Under the pieces are notes generated by a model. The model saw only the letters and a program-made list of their open reading frames with translations, was not told where the DNA came from and did no database searches. The translations under genes were made by a program, and so were the position numbers. From assembly GCF_040801785.1 (NCBI RefSeq), contig NZ_CP161805.1, forward strand, positions 248,001-312,000: 64,000 bases of DNA, in the 5' to 3' direction. Source of the DNA: Sulfitobacter sp. LCG007 (GTDB lineage: Bacteria > Pseudomonadota > Alphaproteobacteria > Rhodobacterales > Rhodobacteraceae). Numbering within the stretch: position 1 is the first letter of the stretch; each line of letters begins with the position of its first letter. Positions 8,681 through 17,612 of the stretch are shown here, in pieces.

Positions 8681-10059
8681 GGAAGCGCGAGCTCCGGCAG
8701 GGCGGCGAACAGGGCCCGCGTCGCCTGCCCGACCCCGCCCTTCGGCCGCGCCGGGGCCTCGGCGGGCTGCCAGCCGTAGATGTCGAAATGGGCGTAGCGG
8801 CTTTGGGTGACGAAGCGGCGCAGGAACAGCGCGGCGGTGATCGAGCCGGCGAACCCGCCCGAGGGCGCGTTGTCCAGATCGGCGATCGCGGGCTCGATCA
8901 TCTTTTCGTAGGGGGCGTGGAACGGCATCCGCCAGACAGGATCCCAGACCGTCCGCGCCGCCCGTTCAAGCGCGTCCACGAAACCCGTGTCGTCGCAGTA
9001 ATAGGGCGCGAGATCCGGCCCCACCGCGACCCGCGCGGCGCCGGTCAGGGTCGCCATGGACACGATGAGGTCGGGCTTCTCCTCGTCGGCGAGCGCAAGC
9101 GCATCGGCCAGCACCAGCCGCCCCTCGGCATCGGTGTTGTTGATCTCGACCGTCAGCCCCTTGCGTGAGGTCAGCACGTCCTGAGGGCGGAAGGCATTGC
9201 CGGAGATCGCGTTCTCGACGGCCGGAATCAGGATGCGCAGCCGCACCTTCGCGCCGGTCGCCATGATCATGTGACCAAGGCCCAGCACGGCGGCGGCGCC
9301 TCCCATGTCCTTCTTCATCAGCCCCATCGAGGAGGGTGGCTTGATGTCGAGCCCACCGGTGTCGAAGCATACACCCTTTCCCACAAGTGTCAGGCGCGGC
9401 CCTTCCGCGCCCCAGCGCAGGTCAAGCAGCCGTGGCGCCCGGTCGGAAGCGCGCCCCACCGCGTGGATCATCGGGAAATTCTCCGCGAGCAGATCTTCGC
9501 CCGCGATGACGGCGATCCCGGCACCGTGTTCATCGGCGAGCGCGCGCGCTGCGGCTTCCAGTTCGGCGGGGCCCATGTCCGAGGCGGGCGTGTTGATCAG
9601 GTCGCGGCTCAGCGCCTCGCCGGCGGCGATCGCCTCGATCCGGGCGCTGTCGACGCCATCGGGTGCGACCAGCCGCGCCCGCATCGCCGGTTTCTTCTTG
9701 TAGCGCTCGAATCTGTACCCCGCGAGCAGCCATCCCAGCGACTCGGCCGAAAGCGTGTCGGTATCGAGGTCGGATTGCAGGCCATAGCAGCCTTCGGGCA
9801 GCTTCGCGGCCGCAGCCGCCAGGTGAAAGCGTCCCCGCGTGCGGCTTGCCGGCGTTCCGTAGCCCGCGAGCGCAAGGGCGATGCCGCCATCGCCATCCGG
9901 TACCGCCAGGGCCTGCCCCAGCGCTCCGGTGAATCCCGAGGCCCGCACCCATCCGGAGACAGCCGCGGGGCGGTCCCGAAGCCATTCGTCGAGGTCATCC
10001 TCCGGCAGCAGGTGGAGGGGTATGAAGGGTCGATCAGGATCGGCAAAGGTCAGGGGCAT
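8677..10059 (-). CDS. leucyl aminopeptidase family (M17) metallopeptidase
   Basis: This 460-residue protein has a variable N-terminal domain and a C-terminal M17 catalytic domain. Motifs are VGKGVCFDTGG (metal-binding Lys and Asp), a KKDMGGAA segment and NTDAEGRLVLADAL, the family signature. It removes N-terminal amino acids from peptides in the cytoplasm using two divalent metal ions. It is co-transcribed with and overlaps the NlpC/P60 peptidase; the two may act in sequence on short peptides, which is inference from their linkage. Confidence 0.92.
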   Translation of the reverse strand: MPLTFADPDRPFIPLHLLPEDDLDEWLRDRPAAVSGWVRASGFTGALGQALAVPDGDGGIALALAGYGTPASRTRGRFHLAAAAAKLPEGCYGLQSDLDTDTLSAESLGWLLAGYRFERYKKKPAMRARLVAPDGVDSARIEAIAAGEALSRDLINTPASDMGPAELEAAARALADEHGAGIAVIAGEDLLAENFPMIHAVGRASDRAPRLLDLRWGAEGPRLTLVGKGVCFDTGGLDIKPPSSMGLMKKDMGGAAAVLGLGHMIMATGAKVRLRILIPAVENAISGNAFRPQDVLTSRKGLTVEINNTDAEGRLVLADALALADEEKPDLIVSMATLTGAARVAVGPDLAPYYCDDTGFVDALERAARTVWDPVWRMPFHAPYEKMIEPAIADLDNAPSGGFAGSITAALFLRRFVTQSRYAHFDIYGWQPAEAPARPKGGVGQATRALFAALPELALP

Positions 10060-10127
10060 TCGGTATTGGCTTTCAAGACGGCGGAAGATGCCGCAAGCCT
10101 AGTCCGAATACGGTGGGTCGCAAGATA

Positions 10128-10508
10128 TCAGATGGTCACATCCTGCAGGTCCCAGATCGCGATCAGTGACTGTTCGCCGATCCTGAGCAGCCGGGCAAGC
10201 GTCGCAGACGTTGCCGTGGCATTGCCGGCCTCGAGGCACAGTGTCACATCGCGCGCCACCCTGGACAGGGCGTGCATGCCGATCTGGTCGGCAATGGCGA
10301 CGAGAGAGCGCGTGCATTTGCGCAGCTCGTCCCTGTTTTCGGCGGCATGAAGGCGCGAGCAATGCGACAGCCGCAGCGCGATTTCCTCCATCGCGCGGCA
10401 GACAACGTCTTCGGCGCCCGCGGGGCCCAGTTGCGCGTAAAGCGTGCCAAGTCGATCACGGTCGACATTGACAGGTTCCTTGAGCCTGATTTTCAGGACA
10501 TGGTTCAT
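10128..10508 (-). CDS. uncharacterised helical protein, possibly Hpt-like
   Basis: This 126-residue protein is not assignable to a named family. I choose ATG 10508 (MNHVLKIRL), preceded by GGGTGAG, over the ATG 30 bases further up. It is predicted all-helical. The stretch from RDELRKCTRSLVAIADQIGM to HALSRVARDVTLCLEAGN resembles the second half of a histidine phosphotransfer domain, but the phospho-accepting HxLKG segment is absent. It is divergent from the carbonic anhydrase gene. Confidence 0.6.
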   Translation of the reverse strand: MNHVLKIRLKEPVNVDRDRLGTLYAQLGPAGAEDVVCRAMEEIALRLSHCSRLHAAENRDELRKCTRSLVAIADQIGMHALSRVARDVTLCLEAGNATATSATLARLLRIGEQSLIAIWDLQDVTI

Positions 10509-10657
10509 CTTTCTCACCCTTGCATGCTCCCACAGCACGGATGTGTTCTAGCGGCAATTCCCTGACCAAACCGTTGCCTGCAAGACGCCTTTTCGCTCGA
10601 ATTCTCCACGATTTCGGGATAGATGCGGGTCTCAGGACTTCATGATTGGGTGAGAAG

Positions 10658-11308
10658 ATGGAAAAGGCCCGGCCGCTACCCGCCTACCTGGTGCACCGCT
10701 ATCACGGCTGGAAAGCCACCGGATATGCGGAGAACCGCGCATGGTACCGGCGTCTCGCGAGCGAGGGACAGCGGCCCCGCGCCATGGTGATATCGTGCTG
10801 CGACAGCCGGGTTCACGTCACCTCGATCTTCGGGGCGGATTCGGGTGAATTCTTCATTCACCGCAATATCGCCAACCTCGTCCCGCCCTATGAACCGGAC
10901 GGCGATCATCACGGCACCAGCGCCACTGTCGAATACGCGGTGCAGGTGCTGAAGGTGGCGCATCTGATCGTGCTCGGCCATTCGAGCTGCGGCGGGGTGC
11001 AGGGCTGCATCGACATGTGTCAGGGCAAGGCTCCCCAGCTCGAGGAAAAGCACAGCTTCGTCGGCCGCTGGATGGACATCCTCCGCCCGAAGTACGCTCT
11101 TGTCGAAAAGGAGACCGATCCGCTGCGCCAGGCCCAGCAACTCGAGAAGCAGGCGGTTCTGGCAAGCCTCGAGAACCTGATGACCTTCCCCTTCGTCGCC
11201 GAGCGGGTCGACAGCGGCGAACTGGGTCTGCACGGTCTCTGGACGGATATCGGCGAGGGCGGGCTCGAGGCGTATATTCCCGAGACGGGCACATTCGTTC
11301 CGGTCTGA
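10658..11308 (+). CDS. beta-class carbonic anhydrase
   Basis: This 216-residue enzyme interconverts CO2 and bicarbonate using zinc. The ligands are visible: Cys47 in ISCCDSR (with the Asp49/Arg51 dyad), His108 in LGHSSCGG and Cys111. RNIANLVPP matches the family's active-site segment. The start is ATG 10658 (MEKARPLPA), with GGTGAGAAG just before it; a TTG four codons upstream is less likely. Length is normal for a bacterial beta enzyme. It is monocistronic by spacing. Confidence 0.93.
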   Translation: MEKARPLPAYLVHRYHGWKATGYAENRAWYRRLASEGQRPRAMVISCCDSRVHVTSIFGADSGEFFIHRNIANLVPPYEPDGDHHGTSATVEYAVQVLKVAHLIVLGHSSCGGVQGCIDMCQGKAPQLEEKHSFVGRWMDILRPKYALVEKETDPLRQAQQLEKQAVLASLENLMTFPFVAERVDSGELGLHGLWTDIGEGGLEAYIPETGTFVPV

Positions 11309-11395
11309 GCGCCCGTTTTCCTTGCAGCTGCGGAAAGTCTTTTCCCGAGGGCTGCCTTAACCGCAAATTTACTGCGGCCGGGGTTAGTCTGCGGC

Positions 11396-11881
11396 ATGGA
11401 AACCCAGACAGTTACACTCAAATTGCCGATGGTTCTCGTGCAGGCCGCCAGGGACATCGCGAACCAGCGCAACGAGACCGTTACCAAGGTGGTAGAGGAT
11501 CTGCTGAAGCGCGACCTGATCGGTCGGGTCGGGCAGAAGCAGTCGGAAGAACGCAACCAGCGGCTTGTCTTCGCGCTCCAGTCGCTGCTCGTGTCCGACC
11601 TCGACGCGGCGACGGATTGGGACGATCTGAGCCGGCGCCTCGCGCGTCATGGCTACTGGCTGAAGCAGTCCCTGGGCGGGTTGACGCTGCATACCGAGAC
11701 CAGCGGCAGACTGCTCTGCTTCGCCGCCGATCTCGGCTTTGGCTACCGGACCTTCCTTCGGCGGTTCGGCCCCGGCGCGCCGAAGCATCCGCACGATCTG
11801 CCGGAGGCGCGCGAGGCCCTGACCCTGCCGCCGCCCGCGGTCGCCCTCACCGCAACACCCCCGCAGGAAACGCCGCTGTGA
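11396..11881 (+). CDS. RHH-type DNA-binding protein with relaxase-like C-terminal module
   Basis: The 161-residue protein starts with a ribbon-helix-helix-like segment (residues 4-40: TVTLKLPMVLVQAARDIA, then NETVTKVVEDLLKRDL). Residues 75-125 (LARHGYWLKQSLGGLTLHTE, then LLCFAADLGFGYRTFLRRFG) resemble a C-terminal module of mobilisation relaxases that reads roughly G-x-L, C-x-x-S-x-L-G-x-Y. No relaxase catalytic domain is present, and no mobile element surrounds it. It converges with asd. Function is unknown; a small chromosomal regulator is one possibility. Confidence 0.6.
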   Translation: METQTVTLKLPMVLVQAARDIANQRNETVTKVVEDLLKRDLIGRVGQKQSEERNQRLVFALQSLLVSDLDAATDWDDLSRRLARHGYWLKQSLGGLTLHTETSGRLLCFAADLGFGYRTFLRRFGPGAPKHPHDLPEAREALTLPPPAVALTATPPQETPL

Positions 11882-11896
11882 CGGCGGCCGGCGGGA

Positions 11897-12919
11897 TCAG
11901 CCCTTCCTGAGAACCCGATTGCCGAGCAGTTCGGCGATCTGGACCGCGTTGAGCGCGGCCCCCTTGCGCAGGTTGTCGGACACGCACCACAGGTTCAGAC
12001 CGTTGTCGATGGTGCTGTCCTGCCGGATGCGGCTGATGAAGGTGGCGTAATCGCCCACGCATTCGATCGGAGTGACGTAGCCGCCGTTCTCGCGCTTGTC
12101 GATCACCATGACGCCCGGGGCTTCGCGCAGGATGTCGCGGGCCTCGTCCTCGTCGAGGAATTCCTCGAACTCGATGTTGATCGCCTCGCAGTGTCCGACA
12201 AAGACCGGAACCCGAACGCAGGTCGCCGTGACCTTGATCTTGGGGTCCACGATCTTCTTGGTCTCGACCACCATCTTCCACTCTTCCTTGGTCGAGCCGT
12301 CTTCCATGAAGACGTCGATGTGCGGAATCACGTTGAAGGCGATCTGCTTGGTGAACTTCTTCGCAGGCTTGTCGTCGACCGGATTGTAGATCGCCTTGGT
12401 CTGGTCCCAGAGCTCGTCCATTCCATCCTTCCCCGCGCCCGACACGGACTGGTAGGTCGACACGACAACGCGCTTGATGCGCGCCCGGTCGTGCAGCGGC
12501 TTCAGCGCGACGACCATCTGCGCGGTCGAGCAGTTCGGGTTGGCGATGATGTTCTTCTTCGCGTAGCCCTCGACCGCCTCCGGGTTCACTTCCGGCACGA
12601 TCAGCGGAACGTCGGGGTCGTAGCGGTAGAGTGACGAGTTATCGATGACCACGCAGCCGGCCTTCGCGGCGCGGGGCGCATAGGTCTTGGTCGCCTCGGA
12701 ACCCACGGCGAAGAGCGCGATGTCCCAGCCTTCGAAGTCGAAGGTATCCAGATCCTTCGTCTTCAGGGTCTTGTCGCCGAAGCTGACCTCGGTGCCCAAG
12801 GATTTTCGGCTCGCCAGGGCGGCGATCTCGTCCACGGGGAACTGGCGCTCGGCCAGGATGTTCAGCATTTCGCGGCCCACGTTGCCCGTGGCACCCGCGA
12901 CGACGACGCGGTAACCCAT
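11897..12919 (-). CDS. asd: aspartate-semialdehyde dehydrogenase
   Basis: This 340-residue enzyme reduces aspartyl phosphate to aspartate semialdehyde with NADPH, feeding lysine/diaminopimelate, threonine and methionine synthesis. Visible features are the Rossmann motif GATGNVGREM (9-18) and the catalytic Cys130 in ANPNCSTAQ, plus the GCVVIDNSS segment. ATG 12919 (MGYRVVVAG) is the usual family start; a GTG three codons up is possible. The conserved length indicates a functional gene. It is followed by the convergent RHH gene. Confidence 0.95.
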   Translation of the reverse strand: MGYRVVVAGATGNVGREMLNILAERQFPVDEIAALASRKSLGTEVSFGDKTLKTKDLDTFDFEGWDIALFAVGSEATKTYAPRAAKAGCVVIDNSSLYRYDPDVPLIVPEVNPEAVEGYAKKNIIANPNCSTAQMVVALKPLHDRARIKRVVVSTYQSVSGAGKDGMDELWDQTKAIYNPVDDKPAKKFTKQIAFNVIPHIDVFMEDGSTKEEWKMVVETKKIVDPKIKVTATCVRVPVFVGHCEAINIEFEEFLDEDEARDILREAPGVMVIDKRENGGYVTPIECVGDYATFISRIRQDSTIDNGLNLWCVSDNLRKGAALNAVQIAELLGNRVLRKG

Positions 12920-13004
12920 CTTTTCCACTCCAATTCGCTGCAGGGATGGTCCGCGCCTCTTATACGGCTTGCCCGTCCGGCGAAAGGGGGGCTGGACCGG
13001 CGGA

Positions 13005-13709
13005 TCAGATGACCCGGATCACGTCCTTGTCGATGGCAAGCATGTAGCCGCGGCGGGTGATGTTCTTGACCAGAAGCTCCGAGACGAGCTGGTTGCCCAG
13101 CGTATCGCGCAGCCGCTTGATCCGCGTCGCCCCCGCCGCTTCCTCGCAATCCTCCGCCGACCGGCCCGAGATCACGCCTTCGATCTGGGCGCCGGTCAGG
13201 ATGTCGTCATCCATCCGCGCCTCGGCCAGCACGGACATCGTCTCCATCGCCGCCGCGGTCAGGCGGAAACCGAGGTTGTTGAGGTACACCATGTTCTCCT
13301 CGCGGCTGATGAGCAGCGAATTGACCTGGATCCCGGCCCGCTCGATCTGGGCCATGCGGCGGTTGAATCCAATCAGCAGAACGAGAAACACAATCGATGC
13401 GATCAGCATGGCGGTCGCGAAGAGCAGCAGCACGAAGATCACGCTGCGATATCCCGTCAGCGTGTCGGAAAAGGCGGTTCCCGACTGCGCGAGGATCTCG
13501 AGCAGCTTGATCTCTGCCTGCGCGGTCAGGTCGTCGTTCTCGACAAACAGACGTTCTACCTGGGCATTGAACACATTGGCATCGGGCAGCGACCAGAACA
13601 GCCAGGCACCCGCGACCGCAAGGAGGGCGAGTATCCCTCCGATCCCGAGCGCCACGATCCGCTCTCCCGAGCGACGCATCTCAGAAGCGGAGGAAATATC
13701 TTCCGGCAC
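13005..13709 (-). CDS. two-pass membrane protein with cytoplasmic winged-helix-like C-terminus
   Basis: The 234-residue protein has two hydrophobic segments (about residues 19-39 and 88-112) around a short periplasmic loop rich in acidic residues, then a 120-residue cytoplasmic tail. The tail (GFRLTAAAMETMSVL, GATRIKRLRDTLG, ITRRGYMLAID) reads like an OmpR/PhoB-type winged helix: helix, recognition helix with RLR, and the closing GY hairpin. Start options are GTG 13709, preceded by AAAGGAAA, or ATG 13679 one base after the previous stop. It could be a membrane-tethered regulator; this is inference. Confidence 0.65.
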   Translation of the reverse strand: MPEDISSASEMRRSGERIVALGIGGILALLAVAGAWLFWSLPDANVFNAQVERLFVENDDLTAQAEIKLLEILAQSGTAFSDTLTGYRSVIFVLLLFATAMLIASIVFLVLLIGFNRRMAQIERAGIQVNSLLISREENMVYLNNLGFRLTAAAMETMSVLAEARMDDDILTGAQIEGVISGRSAEDCEEAAGATRIKRLRDTLGNQLVSELLVKNITRRGYMLAIDKDVIRVI

Positions 13710-13968
13710 TCTGTTTCCTTTGATCCAGTCCCGCGGCGTCAAAGACAGACACCACATTCAACAACTTCCATCCCGCCGCCTTGAGCCGGGGCGCCAGTTC
13801 GCGCCTGGCACCGCCCTTGCTGCAATCGGACACCTGCGCGACTCCGTAGTGCAGCCGAAGTGGGTTGTCCTGCTTCGCCTTGTAGTCGGCATAGCAGTCG
13901 GCTGCCCCCGGCACCGAGGGAACCAGGAGCATCGCCGCCGCAAGCGAGAATGCGAGAACGCGTTTCAT
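13681..13968 (-). CDS. small secreted protein
   Basis: The 95-residue product starts MKRVLAFSLAAAMLLVPSV and has a signal peptide with cleavage near PGAAD. The mature part holds two cysteines (ADCYADY and VSDCSKGG) that could form a disulfide, and the C-terminus is basic (GLDQRKQSAGRYFLRF). I start at ATG 13968; a longer frame upstream lacks a signal sequence. No family is recognised. Its stop is next to or overlaps the start of the membrane winged-helix-like gene, so the pair is co-transcribed. Confidence 0.65.
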   Translation of the reverse strand: MKRVLAFSLAAAMLLVPSVPGAADCYADYKAKQDNPLRLHYGVAQVSDCSKGGARRELAPRLKAAGWKLLNVVSVFDAAGLDQRKQSAGRYFLRF

Positions 13969-14154
13969 TGTTCCATTCCTGAGGCTTGTACCTGCGTGTT
14001 TCAATATCAAACCGCCTCGCCTGCCTCGGTTATCGGATAACAAGCCGGTGTTATTGCGGATCACCGGCCCCCCACCCCAGTTACCGATCACGACACCGCC
14101 ATCCGTTCAGGCGGTGAACCACGGGTCGTCCAGGGTCACGAGGAGAGCGACAAG

Positions 14155-14829
14155 ATGCACCGGAAATTCATAGCCGCAGTGGCAGCTGCCGCGATCGCGA
14201 TCACCTCTTTCGCGGCGCGGCCGGCAATGGCGGACGGGGACGATCTGGCCAAGGCGCTGGTGGCGGCATTGGGCATCGCGGCCATCGGGACCGTCATCAA
14301 GAAGCATAACGATCGCAAGGACGAGAAGGAGCGCGCGGCCCGCAAACGCAGCGAGGAGCAGGCCCGCAGGGCCCGTCTCGACCAGGACCGCCTCTGGGCC
14401 GAACGCCAGGCGAAACTGCGCCGCGACAAGGAAAGGGCCGACCGGCAGGCGCAGGCAGAGCGCGAGCGCCAGTGGCGCGAGGCCGAGGACCGCCGGCGTG
14501 CCGAGGCCCGGTCGCGCGACAGCGGCAACGGTGACCACGTGGGGCGCGGATCGAACGATCCTCTCTACGGCGGAAATTCTCATATCAGCCCGCGGCCGGT
14601 GCCTCGGGACGTCGCGCGCAAGCTGCTGCCGGGGCAATGCCTGCAAAGCGGCGACACCAGCGAGGGCCGGCAGCAGGTCTTTGCCTTCGACTGCCTCTCG
14701 CGGAATTTCCCCTTCACCGGCGATCTTCCGGCGCAATGCCGGACGACGGTCGACGGGCAAGGGCGCGGCACCCTGGCCTACGAGGCCACATGCCTGCGCG
14801 ACCGGGGATACCAATTGGCCCGCCGCTAG
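14155..14829 (+). CDS. secreted protein with charged coiled-coil region
   Basis: The 224-residue product has a signal peptide (MHRKFIAAVAAAAIAITSFA, cleavage near AMA). Next is a short hydrophobic segment (about 31-50, LAKALVAALGIAAIGTVI), and then a long Arg/Glu/Lys/Ala-rich helical region (50-115), probably a coiled coil. The C-terminal part (140-224) has four cysteines (GQCLQ, FDCLS, AQCRT, TCLRD) spaced as in a small disulfide-bonded domain. It is not assignable to a characterised family; a periplasmic structural role is conceivable. Confidence 0.7.
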   Translation: MHRKFIAAVAAAAIAITSFAARPAMADGDDLAKALVAALGIAAIGTVIKKHNDRKDEKERAARKRSEEQARRARLDQDRLWAERQAKLRRDKERADRQAQAERERQWREAEDRRRAEARSRDSGNGDHVGRGSNDPLYGGNSHISPRPVPRDVARKLLPGQCLQSGDTSEGRQQVFAFDCLSRNFPFTGDLPAQCRTTVDGQGRGTLAYEATCLRDRGYQLARR

Positions 14830-14985
14830 GCGGTGGACCCTGGGCCCGGCGGCACGCCGCCGCGCCCGTCGGTAACGAGTATGGTGCTTCAGCGCCCTGT
14901 TAATGCGCCCGCCCCAGTCCCCGGGGCGGGCGTACCCGTCTGAACGCCTGTTGCATTCGGCCATTGGTCCGGGCGATCAGAAGGC

Positions 14986-15591
14986 ATGGGACCGCATTAC
15001 GAATTCGAACGCGCCGCGCAGGCTGCAGGTCATTCCCGGGTCGCCGGGGTGGACGAGGTCGGCCGCGGCCCTCTGGCGGGTCCGGTCACGGCAGCCGCCG
15101 TCATCCTGGACCCCGCCCGCATTCCAGAGGGTATCGACGATTCCAAGCGGCTGACCCGAAAGGCACGCGAGCGTATTGCGGCCACGTTATGGGACTGCGC
15201 CGAGGTTAGCATCGGCCACGCCAGTGTCGCGGAGATCGAGGAACTCAACATCCTGCGGGCCGCTCATCTCGCCATGAGCCGTGCGGTCGCGGGGCTGGCG
15301 GTGCCGCCCCACAGCGTGCTCGTGGACGGCAACATCCTGCCACGCGGGCTCGATCTTCCGGCCCGGACCATCGTGAGGGGAGACGCGCTCTGTCTTTCCA
15401 TCGCCGCGGCCTCGATCGTCGCCAAGATCGCCCGTGACGCGATCATGGTGGATTTGGCGCAACAGCATCCCGGTTACGGCTGGGAGACCAATATGGGATA
15501 TGGATCGAAAAGCCACATATCTGCCCTGCGCGAACTCGGCGTTACCCAACATCATCGGCGCACCTTCAGGCCCGTCTACAATATGTTGTAG
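14986..15591 (+). CDS. rnhB: ribonuclease HII
   Basis: This 201-residue enzyme cleaves RNA in RNA-DNA hybrids and removes single ribonucleotides from DNA. The catalytic Asp/Glu pair is in GVDEVGRGPLAGPV (Asp23, Glu24), with further conserved segments DSKRLTRK and SIAAASIVAKIARD. The C-terminal YGSKSHISALRELGVTQHHR is also typical. It lies directly upstream of ccrM (109 bases), an arrangement I recognise from other Rhodobacteraceae. Confidence 0.95.
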   Translation: MGPHYEFERAAQAAGHSRVAGVDEVGRGPLAGPVTAAAVILDPARIPEGIDDSKRLTRKARERIAATLWDCAEVSIGHASVAEIEELNILRAAHLAMSRAVAGLAVPPHSVLVDGNILPRGLDLPARTIVRGDALCLSIAAASIVAKIARDAIMVDLAQQHPGYGWETNMGYGSKSHISALRELGVTQHHRRTFRPVYNML

Positions 15592-15613
15592 CAAGACGAA
15601 ATCATAAACGGTT

Positions 15614-15652
15614 GATTCAAAAAAGAATTTGACCACGATTCGGCTTTGACTC
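15614..15652. promoter_or_regulatory. cluster of three GANTC methylation sites in the ccrM promoter region
   Basis: Three CcrM target sites lie within 39 bases: GATTC 15614-15618, GATTC 15637-15641 and GACTC 15648-15652. GANTC is rare in GC-rich DNA, so three in this span is a marked excess. In Caulobacter the ccrM leader also holds GANTC sites whose methylation state affects expression, so autoregulation is the natural reading. Confidence 0.75.
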
Positions 15653-15672
15653 ATCCTTGGCTCAACCAATGA

Positions 15673-16800
<1,128 letters not shown>

Positions 16801-16872
16801 CCTACCGAAATTCCGGAACACCGCCGGTGCCTGCGGCCTTGCAACAGGGCTGCCCTAACAGGCACTCACCTT

Positions 16873-16900
16873 GACCCCGCCCTTCGGCGGGGTCCTTTTC
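16873..16900 (+). terminator. Rho-independent terminator after ccrM
   Basis: A 9-bp GC-rich stem, GACCCCGCC (16873-16881) with GGCGGGGTC (16886-16894), has a CTTC tetraloop and is followed by CTTTTC. It sits 73 bases after the ccrM stop and before the convergent receiver-domain gene. Confidence 0.85.
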
Positions 16901-16923
16901 GTTTCGGCGAGGGCCGATCGCGG

Positions 16924-17358
16924 TCAGTGAACGGTTGCGGGCCGATGTTTGCGGCTGCGCAAGGCATCATGGATGTAGCGCAGGCCGAAGTCCGACTTGG
17001 CCACGATATGCGCGACCCCGGCCTTTTGTGCCTTGTCGTACATGAAGGGTGACGCGAAGTCCGTGACAAGGATGACAGGTGTCCTGCAGAAGCGGATATC
17101 AGAGGCGAGTTCGAGCGCGAAGTTCGCGCCGACCCCGTCAGGAAGCTGGTTGTCGAGCAGGATCAGCGTCGCCCCGTGCGTGACAAGAAAGCCGCGCGCC
17201 TCGGCCAGGGTCGCGGCGCAGCTTACCGTGAAGTCGGGAAAGCCGCGCTTGACCATCCGCGACAGACGGCGGCGGTCGAAATCGCTGTCGTCGATGATAA
17301 GGCAGTTTCTGACCGTTTGAGGCCGAACCGCCGTAGAATGTGCCAACATTGTCTGCAT
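16924..17358 (-). CDS. single-domain response regulator (receiver only)
   Basis: The 144-residue protein is a lone receiver domain. It has the acidic pair in LIIDDSDFD, the phospho-acceptor Asp in LILLDNQLPD, the switch Thr in ILVTDFA and the Lys in VAKSDF. There is no output domain. I start at ATG 17358 (MQTMLAHSTAV), which has a strong GGAGG six bases before it; the longer frame upstream is not needed. No sensor kinase gene is adjacent. It may relay phosphate or act through protein binding. Confidence 0.82.
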   Translation of the reverse strand: MQTMLAHSTAVRPQTVRNCLIIDDSDFDRRRLSRMVKRGFPDFTVSCAATLAEARGFLVTHGATLILLDNQLPDGVGANFALELASDIRFCRTPVILVTDFASPFMYDKAQKAGVAHIVAKSDFGLRYIHDALRSRKHRPATVH

Positions 17359-17612
17359 GGCAAACCTCCAGCTCCCATATTGCTTACCCGACGTCGAGAC
17401 TTGCACGAACGGATTAACAATCGGTTTCTTGCGTCTGAGCGCTGAAGGGAAAGGGTGGCGCGGTTGTACTTCCTCCGGTCGGCGATCTCCGGACAATGGC
17501 GCGCCCGCCACCGCTTGAGGCGCGGGTCCATCCTCCGAGTGCCAGCACCAGCATCGCGAGTTGCAGCGGGCCAAGGCGCCAGCACGGACCGCGTGAGACA
17601 GCGCCGGGACGA

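Noticed and set aside
11357-11371. CtrA-like box TTAA-N7-TTTA upstream of the RHH gene
   Set aside because: One half-site has a mismatch and no second box is present; not above chance.
14029-14041. Palindrome GTTATC-G-GATAAC between the two secreted-protein genes
   Set aside because: Short, single occurrence, no known binding motif; noted only.
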